Origin: RGIG3102 sp964369975 | GTDB taxonomy: Bacteria > Bacillota > Clostridia > Oscillospirales > Ruminococcaceae | DNA: 64,000 nt | Direction of reading: 5' to 3' | NCBI GenBank assembly: GCA_964369975.1 | Contig: CAYJFZ010000003.1 | Location: forward strand, 1 to 64,000 | In this document: one piece after another, positions 9,528 to 18,301 of the stretch | Numbering within the stretch: position 1 is the first letter of the stretch | How the letters are laid out: every line of letters begins with the position of its first letter | Made by a program: the position numbers and the translations under genes | Notes under the pieces: model-generated | Told to the model about the DNA's origin: nothing | Seen by the model: the letters and a program-made list of their open reading frames with translations, nothing else | The model's database searches: none

Positions 9528-9538
9528 AATACTTTTAA

Positions 9539-10765
9539 TTAAATTTCAACTTTTAAAAATGTCTTTTTACCTTTTTTAATTATAAATAATTCATTGAAAT
9601 CTTTTTTATCAAAACTTGTGTTAATATCTTCGATTTTAATATCTTTAATGATAATTCCACCTTGTAGTACTAATCTTCTTGCCTCGGATTTGCTCGGCGC
9701 TAATTTTGTAACAACTAATAAGTCTAAAACTGCGATTTTTTCATCTATGAAGTCTTCATCACTTAATTTTGCATTCGGCATATTTTCACTATCTGCAGCA
9801 CCACTAAATAAGTCTTGAGCCGTTTTTAAAGCTTTGTCAGCATCTTCTTTTGAGTGAACAAGCTCTGTTAAAGTGTAAGCTAATAATTCTTTAGCTTTAT
9901 TTAAAGCAGCTCCGCCTTCTTCTTCAAACGCTTTTATTTCTTCAAGCGGTACTAATGTAAGCATTTTTAAGCAGTTCGCAACATCGTTATCGCCAATGTT
10001 TCTCCAGTAGTGGAAAAATTCATACGGTGTTGTTTTTTCAGGGTCAAGCCATACAGCACCTTTAACTGTTTTACCCATTTTTGTACCATCAGAAGTAGTA
10101 AGTAAATTAAATGTCATACCAAAGGCATCTTTTCTTGCTTTTTTTCTTATTAACTCTGTACCGGCTAAAATATTAGACCACTGGTCATTACCGCCTAATT
10201 GCATAGTACAATTAACTTCGTTAAACATATGGTAAAAATCATAACCTTGCATTAACATGTAGTTAAATTCAGTAAAAGATAAGCCTTTTTCTAAACGAAT
10301 TTTAAATGCCTCTGCTGTAAGCATTTTATTTACTGAAAAATGAAAACCTACATCTCTTAAAAAGTCAACATAGTTTAAATCTAAAAGCCAGTCAGCGTTA
10401 TTAAGCATCAATGCCTTACCTTCTGAAAAATCTATAAATTTTCTCATTGTAACTTTAAACTTTTCACCGTTTGCATCGATTTCTTCTTTTGTCATTACTC
10501 TTCTCATATCGCTTTTGCCACTCGGGTCACCTATCATACAAGTACCGCCACCGATTAAAGCGATAGGTATATGACCTGCTTCTTGCATATGACGCATAAC
10601 CATTAATTGTAGAAAATGACCTACATGTAAGCTATCTGCTGTTGGGTCAAAGCCTATATAAAATGTCACTTTCTCTTTTCCTAATAAATCTCTAACAACT
10701 TCTTTGTCAGTAGCTTGAGCTATTAATCCTCTTTCCTCAAGCAAATCAAAAACATTTTTCTTCAT
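9539..10765 (-). CDS. tyrS: Tyrosyl-tRNA synthetase
   Basis: Charges tRNA-Tyr. Class I synthetase of 408 residues with HVGH (47-50, the HIGH motif), GDPSGKSD and KMGKT (the KMSKS equivalent). A C-terminal S4 RNA-binding domain is present (SEARRLVLQGGI). I start at the ATG at 10765, preceded by AGGAGGAG. An in-frame ATG at 10801 lies inside the T-box terminator and would not be translated. Transcription is controlled by the T-box leader directly upstream, so the enzyme is made when uncharged tRNA-Tyr accumulates. Confidence 0.97.
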   Translation of the reverse strand: MKKNVFDLLEERGLIAQATDKEVVRDLLGKEKVTFYIGFDPTADSLHVGHFLQLMVMRHMQEAGHIPIALIGGGTCMIGDPSGKSDMRRVMTKEEIDANGEKFKVTMRKFIDFSEGKALMLNNADWLLDLNYVDFLRDVGFHFSVNKMLTAEAFKIRLEKGLSFTEFNYMLMQGYDFYHMFNEVNCTMQLGGNDQWSNILAGTELIRKKARKDAFGMTFNLLTTSDGTKMGKTVKGAVWLDPEKTTPYEFFHYWRNIGDNDVANCLKMLTLVPLEEIKAFEEEGGAALNKAKELLAYTLTELVHSKEDADKALKTAQDLFSGAADSENMPNAKLSDEDFIDEKIAVLDLLVVTKLAPSKSEARRLVLQGGIIIKDIKIEDINTSFDKKDFNELFIIKKGKKTFLKVEI

Positions 10766-10777
10766 AATTCTCCTCCT

Positions 10778-11037
10778 AAAAATAAAAAATCCCCCTGCCA
10801 AAAAATTGGCAGAGGGCGTTAGTAACGCGGTACCACCTCTGTTCGCAAATAAATTTGCCTCACAAAGTATAAAACTTTAATACTATAACGGGTACACCCG
10901 TCAAACCCTACTTATTTTCAAGTTTGCCACTCCAAAGTGTATTCATATAAAAACCTTAGTCTTTCTTGCACATAACCGAAAGCTCTCTTTACTGTATTTT
11001 TAAATTACTTGTCTTTTTCACTGTGTTTTGTTTAATT
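10778..11037 (-). promoter_or_regulatory. Tyr-specific T-box riboswitch leader of tyrS
   Basis: On the minus strand the conserved T-box AGAGGTGGTACCGCG lies at 10840-10826. It is followed by a terminator stem CCCTCTGCCAA/TTGGCAGGGGG (10816-10791) and a T-run. Upstream is the Stem I region with an ATGAA-TAC-AC segment. TAC (941-939 of 10.9 kb, i.e. 10941-10939) is a Tyr codon placed as the specifier after the usual GAA. Uncharged tRNA-Tyr pairing at the specifier and at TGGTA would stabilise the antiterminator. The specifier call is from the motif, not from folding. Confidence 0.92.
10782..10816 (-). terminator. Regulated terminator of the tyrS T-box
   Basis: An eleven-base-pair stem (one G-T pair) with a short T-rich loop, followed by ATTTTTTATT. 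Its 5' arm overlaps the region that pairs in the antiterminator with the T-box sequence. The tyrS ribosome site follows at once. Confidence 0.88.
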
Positions 11038-11044
11038 TGAATTT

Positions 11045-11073
11045 AGCTTATCACAAAAAATAAAACTTGTCAA
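11045..11073 (-). promoter_or_regulatory. Promoter of the tyrS T-box leader
   Basis: Perfect -35 TTGACA (11073-11068), 17 bases, and an extended -10 TGA-TAAGCT (-10 hexamer 11050-11045). It lies in the gap after recN. Confidence 0.7.
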
Positions 11074-11094
11074 GTATTAAGTAAAATTTTATTT

Positions 11095-12765
11095 TTAACT
11101 GTTTTGAGCAGTAATAATCATCTCTTTTGCATTTTCTAAAGAAGTTTTTGTGATGTTATCTCCTGATATTATTCTTGCAATTTCCATTTCTTTTTCTTCT
11201 TGTGAAAGGGCTGTAATGTTTGTATATGTAGCTTTATCATCGGCAGTCTTTTTAATTAATAAATGATTGTCTGAAAAAGCTGCTATTTGTGATGAATGAG
11301 TAACACACAATACTTGCTTTCCTTTAGCTGTCTGTTTTAATAATTTACCTATTTTAAAAGCAGCAGAGCCAGAAACTCCTGCGTCTATCTCATCAAAAAT
11401 TAAAGTCTTAGTATCATCTTTTTCAGCTAAAACGCTTTTAATGCTGAGCATTATTCTTGATAATTCACCACCTGAGGCTATTTTAGATAGAGGCTTTGGA
11501 TTTTCTCCTTTATTTGTAACGATTAAAAACTCAATTTCGTCTTTACCTTTCAGTGTATAGTCTTTTTCCTTTACACTTAAGAATATTTCTACTGAAGGCA
11601 TATTTAAAAACTCTAAAGCTGAGTTTATTTCTTTTGCAAATTGATTAAATACACTTAACCTATTATTAGATAATTTATCACTTGCTACTTTAATTTTTTC
11701 ATCTAAAACAGTTAATTTATTATTCAATAATTCTAATTCTTCCTCTAAAAATGTAATAGTTTTTACTTCTTTTTGTATTTTTTCACAGTAAGCTAAAACA
11801 TCATCAGTTGTATTGCCATATTTATTTTTAAGTTTATAGTAAATATCTAAGCGCTCTTCGATTTCATCGATTGTATAATCAGTAATTTCTATATCCTCTA
11901 AATATCTTTTTAACTCAAATAAACTTTCTTGAGTTATATTAAAAGCATCGTTTACCTTACTAAAAACATCTTGCAAAGCTTCATCATAATCTACGGTATT
12001 TTCTAATTCATCACAAGCTTTATCTAAGCTTGCAAGGGCGCCTAAAAATTCATCTTCTCCAGCTAATAATACATAGGCAGAATTTAAGTATTTTAATAGT
12101 TTCTCAGAATCTTGAATTTTCTTTTTTTGTTTTGCTAAGTCTTCTTCTTCTTCTTTTGATAAGTCTGCTGTTAAGATTTCATTAATTTGATATGTGTATA
12201 AATCTATTGTATCACTATTATTTTTATCTAAAGAAGTTAATCTTTTTATCTCTTTAATAGTATTTGAGTATTCTTTATAAACTTCTAAGTATTCATTTTT
12301 TATATTTATATCAGTGCCAAAGGTATCTAAAATGTCTATATGTTTTGCAGGGTTTAATAAGCTTTGATTGTCGTGCTGACCGTGAATAGTAAGTATATCA
12401 GAAAACAAATCTTTTATAACATTAACAGCAACAGGTAAAGAATTTATCCTCGCTGAGCTTTTTCCTGTATCGGTTGTCTGTCTTGTTACTATACATTCAT
12501 TAGATAAATCAATTTCGTATTCATCAAGAGCTTTTTTAATAAGTTTTTCATCTAAATTTTCAAACACAGCTGTAATAGTAGCTTTTTGAGCTCCTGCCCT
12601 AACTATATTTTTTGAAATTCTTTCACCTAAAATTATATTAATTGAATCAACAATAATAGACTTACCCGCCCCAGTCTCACCCGTAAGGCATGTAAATCCA
12701 TTAGTAAATATAATGTTCGCTTTTTCAATAACTGCTACATTTTCAATTATAAGCTCGCAAAGCAT
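11095..12765 (-). CDS. recN: DNA repair protein RecN
   Basis: SMC-like ATPase that gathers broken DNA ends for recombination. The 556 residues have an N-terminal Walker A GETGAGKS (about 31-38), a long central coiled coil (about 150-370), the ABC signature ASGGELSRIML and Walker B TLIFDEIDAGVSG. It is the last gene of the long asp23-recN operon and follows argR by 17 bases, the conserved clostridial and bacillary order. No clear terminator was found before the tyrS promoter. Confidence 0.96.
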   Translation of the reverse strand: MLCELIIENVAVIEKANIIFTNGFTCLTGETGAGKSIIVDSINIILGERISKNIVRAGAQKATITAVFENLDEKLIKKALDEYEIDLSNECIVTRQTTDTGKSSARINSLPVAVNVIKDLFSDILTIHGQHDNQSLLNPAKHIDILDTFGTDINIKNEYLEVYKEYSNTIKEIKRLTSLDKNNSDTIDLYTYQINEILTADLSKEEEEDLAKQKKKIQDSEKLLKYLNSAYVLLAGEDEFLGALASLDKACDELENTVDYDEALQDVFSKVNDAFNITQESLFELKRYLEDIEITDYTIDEIEERLDIYYKLKNKYGNTTDDVLAYCEKIQKEVKTITFLEEELELLNNKLTVLDEKIKVASDKLSNNRLSVFNQFAKEINSALEFLNMPSVEIFLSVKEKDYTLKGKDEIEFLIVTNKGENPKPLSKIASGGELSRIMLSIKSVLAEKDDTKTLIFDEIDAGVSGSAAFKIGKLLKQTAKGKQVLCVTHSSQIAAFSDNHLLIKKTADDKATYTNITALSQEEKEMEIARIISGDNITKTSLENAKEMIITAQNS

Positions 12766-12782
12766 AAGTAAACCACCATAAA

Positions 12783-13238
12783 TTATTTAATATATTCTCT
12801 TAATTGTTTTGTTAGAGTTTCTGCATTTTTTTCTGTTTTTGTAACTATGAAAATAGTGTTTTCACCAGCTAAAGTGCCTACGACACCTTCCCAAACTAAG
12901 CTATCAAACACTTCACAAGCCGCTTGCGCCATAGCTGTTCTGCATTTTATTACAACAGTGTTAATAGCATAATCAACAGTTATTATTGACTCTGAAAAAA
13001 TGAAATCAAATCTATTGGAAGATTCTTTTGTGTCTTGCACAATTACATTTTGCGCATACTTATAACCACCATTAGAAGATACTATTTTTACTAAGTTTAA
13101 TTCTTTAATATCTCTTGAAACAGTAGCTTGAGTTACATCAAAACCTTCATCTTTTAAATATTCCAGCAAGATTTCTTGTCTGTCTATGCTTTTTTCTTTA
13201 ATTAGTGAAAGAATTTTTTTATGTCTTAACTTCTTCAT
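12783..13238 (-). CDS. argR: Arginine repressor ArgR/AhrC
   Basis: Hexameric arginine-responsive regulator of arginine biosynthesis and catabolism. The 151 residues comprise an N-terminal winged helix (about 1-70, with VTQATVSRDIKELNLVK as recognition region) and a C-terminal oligomerisation and arginine-binding domain (about 80-151, with the VGTLAGENTIFIV segment). It lies 4 bases after nadK and ahead of recN. No arginine genes occur in the window, so its targets are elsewhere. Confidence 0.95.
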   Translation of the reverse strand: MKKLRHKKILSLIKEKSIDRQEILLEYLKDEGFDVTQATVSRDIKELNLVKIVSSNGGYKYAQNVIVQDTKESSNRFDFIFSESIITVDYAINTVVIKCRTAMAQAACEVFDSLVWEGVVGTLAGENTIFIVTKTEKNAETLTKQLREYIK

Positions 13239-13242
13239 AAAC

Positions 13243-14079
13243 TTACCTCATTCTTAATTTATTGTCTACTTTTATAAATTGACTCGCTGCACCTTGTGAA
13301 AAAATCTTCAAATACTTCTTTGAAGATTTTACTAATATTACATCATTTTCATTTACTTTTGTGTGATTTGTGCCATCAAAAGCAATGTATGCTGAATGCT
13401 CTTTAGTATTCTTAATCTTTATTTTTAATTTTTTATCTTTAGCTAAAACTAAGGGCACACTATTTAAATTATGCGGTGCAATAGCGCTGACAATTAATGC
13501 CTTAATATCTGTATCAACAACAGGTCCACCTACTGATAATGAATAAGCAGTAGACCCTGAAGGTGTTGCTATTACTACCCCATCGCCTTCGATTTTAAAA
13601 ATTAATTCATTATCAACTTTTACATCGAGTGAAATTGTATTAATAAACATATTTTTCAAAATAGCTATATCATTTAAACAATAAACCCAAGGAGTATCAT
13701 TAATTTTTGCTTTAAGTAAATTATGTTTACTTACCTTGAAGAAATCTTCTTTTCCTAAATTTTTTAATAAGTCTAATTGATTTCTTTCTATCGTAGTTAA
13801 AAAACCTAAATTACCGCAGTTAATGCCAAATATCGGCTTATCATACTCGCAAGCGATAGTTCCTACTGATAAAATAGTTCCATCACCACCTATTGTGATA
13901 ACCACATCACACCAGTTTATACCCTCTAAAATACTTTTAGTTGGATAATTGTAGGTATCAAGATTTTCTTCATCACTAATTGCGATTTCAAAATTGTTTT
14001 CACTTAAAATTTCTAAGGTTTTTATGAAAACTGAATTAAAGTTTTCTTTTGAAGTATTTACTTTTATAAAAGCTTTCAT
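13243..14079 (-). CDS. nadK: NAD kinase
   Basis: Phosphorylates NAD to NADP. The 278 residues carry the GGDGT motif (64-68) with the catalytic Asp, the following NCGNLGFLT segment, and the second motif GDGVVIATPSGSTAYSLSVGGP of the family (about 166-187). The ATG abuts the stop of tlyA without a gap. It also supplies NADPH for the neighbouring isoprenoid genes in a general sense, but the linkage is simply the conserved operon order. Confidence 0.96.
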   Translation of the reverse strand: MKAFIKVNTSKENFNSVFIKTLEILSENNFEIAISDEENLDTYNYPTKSILEGINWCDVVITIGGDGTILSVGTIACEYDKPIFGINCGNLGFLTTIERNQLDLLKNLGKEDFFKVSKHNLLKAKINDTPWVYCLNDIAILKNMFINTISLDVKVDNELIFKIEGDGVVIATPSGSTAYSLSVGGPVVDTDIKALIVSAIAPHNLNSVPLVLAKDKKLKIKIKNTKEHSAYIAFDGTNHTKVNENDVILVKSSKKYLKIFSQGAASQFIKVDNKLRMR

Positions 14080-14883
14080 TTACTCTCCTAAAAAGGTTTT
14101 CGCCTCGTTTACTACATTTTGTACATCTTCAATGTTTATTATTTGATCTTCTTCATTTTTAGTAACTAAAATTAAAAACTCAATATTACCCTTTGGCCCT
14201 TTAATTGGCGAAAAAGTAAGCTCTTTTATAAAAAAGCCGGCTTCATTAGCTAAATTTATAATTTTATTAATTACATCAAAATGTACTTTACTATCTCTAA
14301 CTACACCATTTTTGCCTACATTTTCCCTACCGGCTTCAAATTGAGGCTTTATTAAGCATACACCATATACATTTTCATTTGAAACATTAAAAGCTACAGG
14401 AAAAATATGCTTTAAAGAGATAAAAGAAACATCTACACTGAAAAAATCAATCTTTTCACCTAAGGTATCTAAGGTTACATTTCTTATATTTGTTTTTTCT
14501 AAATTTATAATTCTTTCATCTGTTCTTAATTTCCAAGCGAGTTGCCCATAGCCAACATCAACACAGAAAACTTTTTTTGCGCCACTTTGAAGCATACAAT
14601 CTGAAAAACCACCAGTAGAAGCCCCTATATCCATGCAAACCTTATCTTCTAAATCTAAATTATATTCTAAAATAGCTTTTTCAAGTTTTAATCCGCCCCT
14701 ACTCACATATTTTAAGGTGCTACCTCTTACTTCTACAACATCGCCTTCTTTAACTGTAAATCCTGCTTTATCAGCCTTTTGATTATTTACAAAAACAACA
14801 CCTGACATAATAAGGCCTTGAGCTTTTTGTCTTGAGTCAGTATAGCCCTCATTTAAAATATATTGGTCTAACCTTTGTTTCAT
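14080..14883 (-). CDS. tlyA: TlyA family rRNA 2'-O-methyltransferase
   Basis: Predicted 16S/23S rRNA ribose methyltransferase (TlyA/YqxC family). The 267 residues start with an S4 RNA-binding domain (MKQRLDQYILNEGYTDSRQKAQ, residues 1-60). A FtsJ-like fold follows with the SAM motif DIGASTGGFSDCML (about 84-97), KVFCVDVGYGQLAWKLR and the catalytic-region sequence VDVSFISLKHIFP. It abuts dxs and nadK with no intergenic bases. Some relatives are called haemolysins, but the motifs here are those of a methyltransferase. Confidence 0.92.
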   Translation of the reverse strand: MKQRLDQYILNEGYTDSRQKAQGLIMSGVVFVNNQKADKAGFTVKEGDVVEVRGSTLKYVSRGGLKLEKAILEYNLDLEDKVCMDIGASTGGFSDCMLQSGAKKVFCVDVGYGQLAWKLRTDERIINLEKTNIRNVTLDTLGEKIDFFSVDVSFISLKHIFPVAFNVSNENVYGVCLIKPQFEAGRENVGKNGVVRDSKVHFDVINKIINLANEAGFFIKELTFSPIKGPKGNIEFLILVTKNEEDQIINIEDVQNVVNEAKTFLGE

Positions 14884-16740
14884 TTACACACCTTTAATAT
14901 CGTCTACTATTGATTGATAGTCTAACTTGTTCATTTGCATTAATTGATTTACATTTGCATGCGTTAGCGTTGAATTATCAACACATCTATAAGAAAATTC
15001 ACCTTTAAATTTTGCGCTTAGTAATTTTTGCGCTATTTTTAAAGAAACTGAACCATTTTCAACTTGTTCTTCATACACAAACACTTTTTTATATTTTAAT
15101 AATATATCAAATACTTCTTGCGGTATTGGTTTTATCACATTTAATTTTAAAATATCAAATGAAGTATTATCTTTATTCAATACTTCTTTCGCTTTTAAAA
15201 CTTGAGAAAAATGCCTACCATAACACACCACTACTGTATCTTGATTATCGCTTATTACATCAAAAGCTTTTTTAGTACATAGATAGTTTTTTGTATTTTC
15301 ATCTTGAGGGCCACGAGGATATCTTATCACTTTTGGGCCTGCTACTTCATTAATTAAGTATTCTTGCCAATAAATTAATTCTTCATAATTTGATGGAGAT
15401 ACAATAATCGTATTATCAAAATTTGAAAAAATGCCTACATCATAAACGCCTTGATGAGTCTCTCCATCTCCAGGCACTAAGCCCGCCCTATCTATTGCAA
15501 ATAATACATTTGCTCCCATTAACATTACATCGTGTAAATATTGGTCTAAGGCTCTTTGCATAAAAGTTGAATAAAGACAGACTACGGGCTGTGCGCCACC
15601 TACTGCAAGCGCTGCTGCAAAAGAAACTGCGTGTTCTTCTGCCATCCCTACATCATAGAATCTTTCTTTATGATTTTTATAAAAGAATTGAAGCCCTGTT
15701 CCATATTTCATAGCAGCAGTAATAGCGCATAGTTTATCATTTGTATAAGCTAAATCACTCAATTTTTCACCAAAAACTACTGAATATGAATCGCTCGGCG
15801 CTATATCAGGGTCAGGAATATTATCTACATCAAAAGCTCCTACACCGTGGAAAGCGCCCGGATTTGCTTCTGCTGGTGTAAAGCCTTTTCCCTTTACTGT
15901 CATCGCGTGTATAAAAGTTGCAGCCTTTGCCCTTGTTGCAGCTTTTAGTGCCATACATAATTCTTCTATATCATTGCCATCTTCTACTTTATGATAAATT
16001 AATCCCATATCTTCAAAAAAAGTATTCTTAAATAATATTCTACGAATAAATGATTTAGAAGATACCATAGTTTTCATTATCATCTTACCTACAATAGGGG
16101 TTTTTGTTAGGGTTTTAGATACTACTTCTTTAACATCAAGATATTCTTTATTTCTTCTTAAGCCTGATAAATATCTTGACATAGCTCCTACATTTTTTGA
16201 TATTGACATCTTATTATCATTTAAAATTATAATTAAATTATCTAAAGAATCATCTATGTTATTTAGCCCTTCATAAATCATACCACCCGTAAAAGCGCCA
16301 TCACCTACTACTGCTATAACAAAGCCTGCTTCATTGTTTAATTTTTTTGCTTTTGCAAGTCCGATAGCGACTGAAAGTGAGGTGCTACCGTGACCCGAAA
16401 TAAAGCTATCCTCATTAGTTTCCTTTGGAGAAGGAAACCCTGAAAGACCGCCTAATTGCCTTAAAGAAATGAATTCATTTTTTCTTCCTGTTAAGATTTT
16501 ATGTGTATAACTTTGATGGCCTACATCAAAGACAAACTTATCTACTTTAGAAGAAAACACTTTATGTAAGGCGATATTAATTTCAACTGTACCTAAATTA
16601 GCGGATAAATGTCCACCTGTTTTTGATACCTCATTTATTAAAAATTCTCTTATTTCCTGTGCTAAAATATTTAATTGGTTATAATTTAAAGCTGATACAT
16701 CATCGCTTTTTTGAATTTTATTTAATAATTTCTCTTGCAC
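14884..16740 (-). CDS. dxs: 1-deoxy-D-xylulose-5-phosphate synthase
   Basis: First enzyme of the MEP isoprenoid pathway; a thiamine-diphosphate transketolase-like enzyme joining pyruvate and glyceraldehyde 3-phosphate. The 618 residues contain the ThDP motif VVGDGAFTGGMIYEGLNN (GDG about 147-149 through NN), the active-site loop HGVGAFD and the second-half signature YDVGMAEEHAVSFAAALA. It lies in an operon with ispA (prenyl transferase), so precursor supply and chain elongation are co-expressed. Confidence 0.97.
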   Translation of the reverse strand: MQEKLLNKIQKSDDVSALNYNQLNILAQEIREFLINEVSKTGGHLSANLGTVEINIALHKVFSSKVDKFVFDVGHQSYTHKILTGRKNEFISLRQLGGLSGFPSPKETNEDSFISGHGSTSLSVAIGLAKAKKLNNEAGFVIAVVGDGAFTGGMIYEGLNNIDDSLDNLIIILNDNKMSISKNVGAMSRYLSGLRRNKEYLDVKEVVSKTLTKTPIVGKMIMKTMVSSKSFIRRILFKNTFFEDMGLIYHKVEDGNDIEELCMALKAATRAKAATFIHAMTVKGKGFTPAEANPGAFHGVGAFDVDNIPDPDIAPSDSYSVVFGEKLSDLAYTNDKLCAITAAMKYGTGLQFFYKNHKERFYDVGMAEEHAVSFAAALAVGGAQPVVCLYSTFMQRALDQYLHDVMLMGANVLFAIDRAGLVPGDGETHQGVYDVGIFSNFDNTIIVSPSNYEELIYWQEYLINEVAGPKVIRYPRGPQDENTKNYLCTKKAFDVISDNQDTVVVCYGRHFSQVLKAKEVLNKDNTSFDILKLNVIKPIPQEVFDILLKYKKVFVYEEQVENGSVSLKIAQKLLSAKFKGEFSYRCVDNSTLTHANVNQLMQMNKLDYQSIVDDIKGV

Positions 16741-16752
16741 AAACTCACCTCT

Positions 16753-17211
16753 TTAAACTATCATTCCTACTATTATCCCCACTAAAGCCCCGCCTAATAC
16801 TTCTAACGGAGTGTGTCCTAATAATTCTTTTAGTTTTTTATCTTCTATATTAATTGATTCTTTGTTCTTTATTTGTTCAAACCATTCTTCGGCTATTTTA
16901 TTTAATAATTTAGCTTGTTCTCCTGCTGCTCTTCTAACTCCCATTGCATCATACATAACAATTGCAGCAAAGGCTACAGCTAAGGCAAATTCAGGTGATG
17001 AAAATCCACAAACTTCAGAAGTTTTCATAACAAGTGCGCAGACGACAGCCGAGTGAGAACTTGGCATACCACCTGAACCTATTAATCGTTCACTATCCCA
17101 TTTTTTTGTATCAAAAAAATTAATTATTGTTTTTAGTACCTGAGCTGTGACCCAGCCAAAAAAAACAGCATTCAAAATAGGATTTGAGCCTATAACTTCA
17201 AAAAATTTCAT
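16753..17211 (-). CDS. DUF212 / divergent PAP2-family membrane protein (YuiD-like)
   Basis: A 152-residue integral membrane protein. Hydrophobic segments lie near 9-30, 75-95 and 130-152. The conserved DUF212 features are the SGGMPSSHSA motif (about 46-55), the YDAMGVRRAAGEQA segment and HTPLEVLGGALVG. The PSSHSA histidine resembles the acid-phosphatase PAP2 motif, hence the family name, but activity is unproven. It sits between ispA and dxs, so a role in handling isoprenoid phosphates is a reasonable guess only. Confidence 0.85.
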   Translation of the reverse strand: MKFFEVIGSNPILNAVFFGWVTAQVLKTIINFFDTKKWDSERLIGSGGMPSSHSAVVCALVMKTSEVCGFSSPEFALAVAFAAIVMYDAMGVRRAAGEQAKLLNKIAEEWFEQIKNKESINIEDKKLKELLGHTPLEVLGGALVGIIVGMIV

Positions 17212-17222
17212 ACGAATTTCCT

Positions 17223-18104
17223 TTATTTTTCTCTGTTTAGTAAATACTGTGTGTATTTAACTAAACTATCTGAATTTTGTCCAAAAGAATTATTAAGTGA
17301 GCTAATGGCATTTTGAGTTAACTCATTTGCTATTTCTTTTGCTTTATTTAAACCATAAATCGTGATAAAAGTCGATTTATTGTTACTAACATCACTATTG
17401 GCTGGTTTTCCTAATTCTTGAGTTGTTTTTTCAACATCTAATATATCATCTACTATTTGAAAAACTAAACCTATATTTTTAAAGAAAATAGTTATATTTT
17501 CTTTTTCTTTAATTGTTAAATTATGAATTTTAAAAATACATAAGGCACAAAATAAAATTAACTTGCCTGTTTTGTTTTCGTGTATTTTATTTAAAGTTTC
17601 TTTATCTATTTCTGTATTTTCAAACTCTAAATCAAGTTCTTGACCATAAATCATTCCTTTAGGACCAATTGTTTGATATAGCGTATTAATTAGCTCGCAT
17701 TTTTCTTTATCTGTATAAATATTATTATCTAAAATCAACTGTGCGCTAACACTGATTAATGAATCACCTGCTAAAAGAGCCGTATCTTCTCCAAAAGCTA
17801 TATGGCAAGCGGGTTTTCCCCTTCTTATATCATCATCATCCATACAAGGCAAGTCATCGTGAATTAAAGAGTAGCAATGCACCATTTCAATGCTCATAGC
17901 TATTGGTAATATTTTTTCTAAATCAATATTTAGCATTTCAGATAATAGATACACCAAAACAGCCCTTGTTCTTTTCCCTGCGTTTAATAAAGAATATTGA
18001 ACGGCTTTTTTCACCTTGCTATCATCGATATAATATTCATTCGTCATTTTAAGTAAAGCATTTTCTAATTTACTCAAAAAATTATTTATATTTTCATTAT
18101 TCAT
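17223..18104 (-). CDS. ispA: Polyprenyl (farnesyl) diphosphate synthase
   Basis: Condenses isopentenyl diphosphate with allylic diphosphates to make farnesyl (possibly geranylgeranyl) diphosphate. The 293 residues include the first Asp-rich motif HDDLPCMDDDDIRRGKP (D83 onwards) and the second FQIVDDILDVEK, which bind magnesium-diphosphate. Its ATG lies within the last codons of xseB (8-base overlap), so translation is coupled. Product chain length cannot be fixed by eye; ispA is the conventional symbol at this locus. Confidence 0.94.
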   Translation of the reverse strand: MNNENINNFLSKLENALLKMTNEYYIDDSKVKKAVQYSLLNAGKRTRAVLVYLLSEMLNIDLEKILPIAMSIEMVHCYSLIHDDLPCMDDDDIRRGKPACHIAFGEDTALLAGDSLISVSAQLILDNNIYTDKEKCELINTLYQTIGPKGMIYGQELDLEFENTEIDKETLNKIHENKTGKLILFCALCIFKIHNLTIKEKENITIFFKNIGLVFQIVDDILDVEKTTQELGKPANSDVSNNKSTFITIYGLNKAKEIANELTQNAISSLNNSFGQNSDSLVKYTQYLLNREK

Positions 18105-18300
18105 CTTTATCTAAACCTTCAATATCCACTTCGCTTATAATTAAGTCTGCTTCATTTAATTTATCATTGCAAAATTTTAACAACTTAACACCTTGAGTGT
18201 ATAATTTTATCCCCTCATCAAGTGAAATAGTATCAGCAGATAATTTTTTTGAAATTTCTTCTAATTCACTCATTGCTTTTTCAAAAGTTTGTTTCATCAC
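18097..18300 (-). CDS. xseB: Exodeoxyribonuclease VII small subunit
   Basis: A 67-residue mostly helical protein that binds the large subunit XseA to form exonuclease VII, active on single-stranded DNA. The FEKAMSELEEISKKL and LDEGIKLYTQGVKLLKFCNDKLNEAD segments are typical of the family. It sits one base after xseA and overlaps ispA by 8 bases. Confidence 0.93.
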   Translation of the reverse strand: MMKQTFEKAMSELEEISKKLSADTISLDEGIKLYTQGVKLLKFCNDKLNEADLIISEVDIEGLDKDE

Positions 18301-18301
18301 T

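Noticed and set aside
10766..10801. Extension of tyrS to an ATG at 10801
   Set aside because: It lies inside the T-box terminator hairpin; the ATG at 10765 follows AGGAGGAG.
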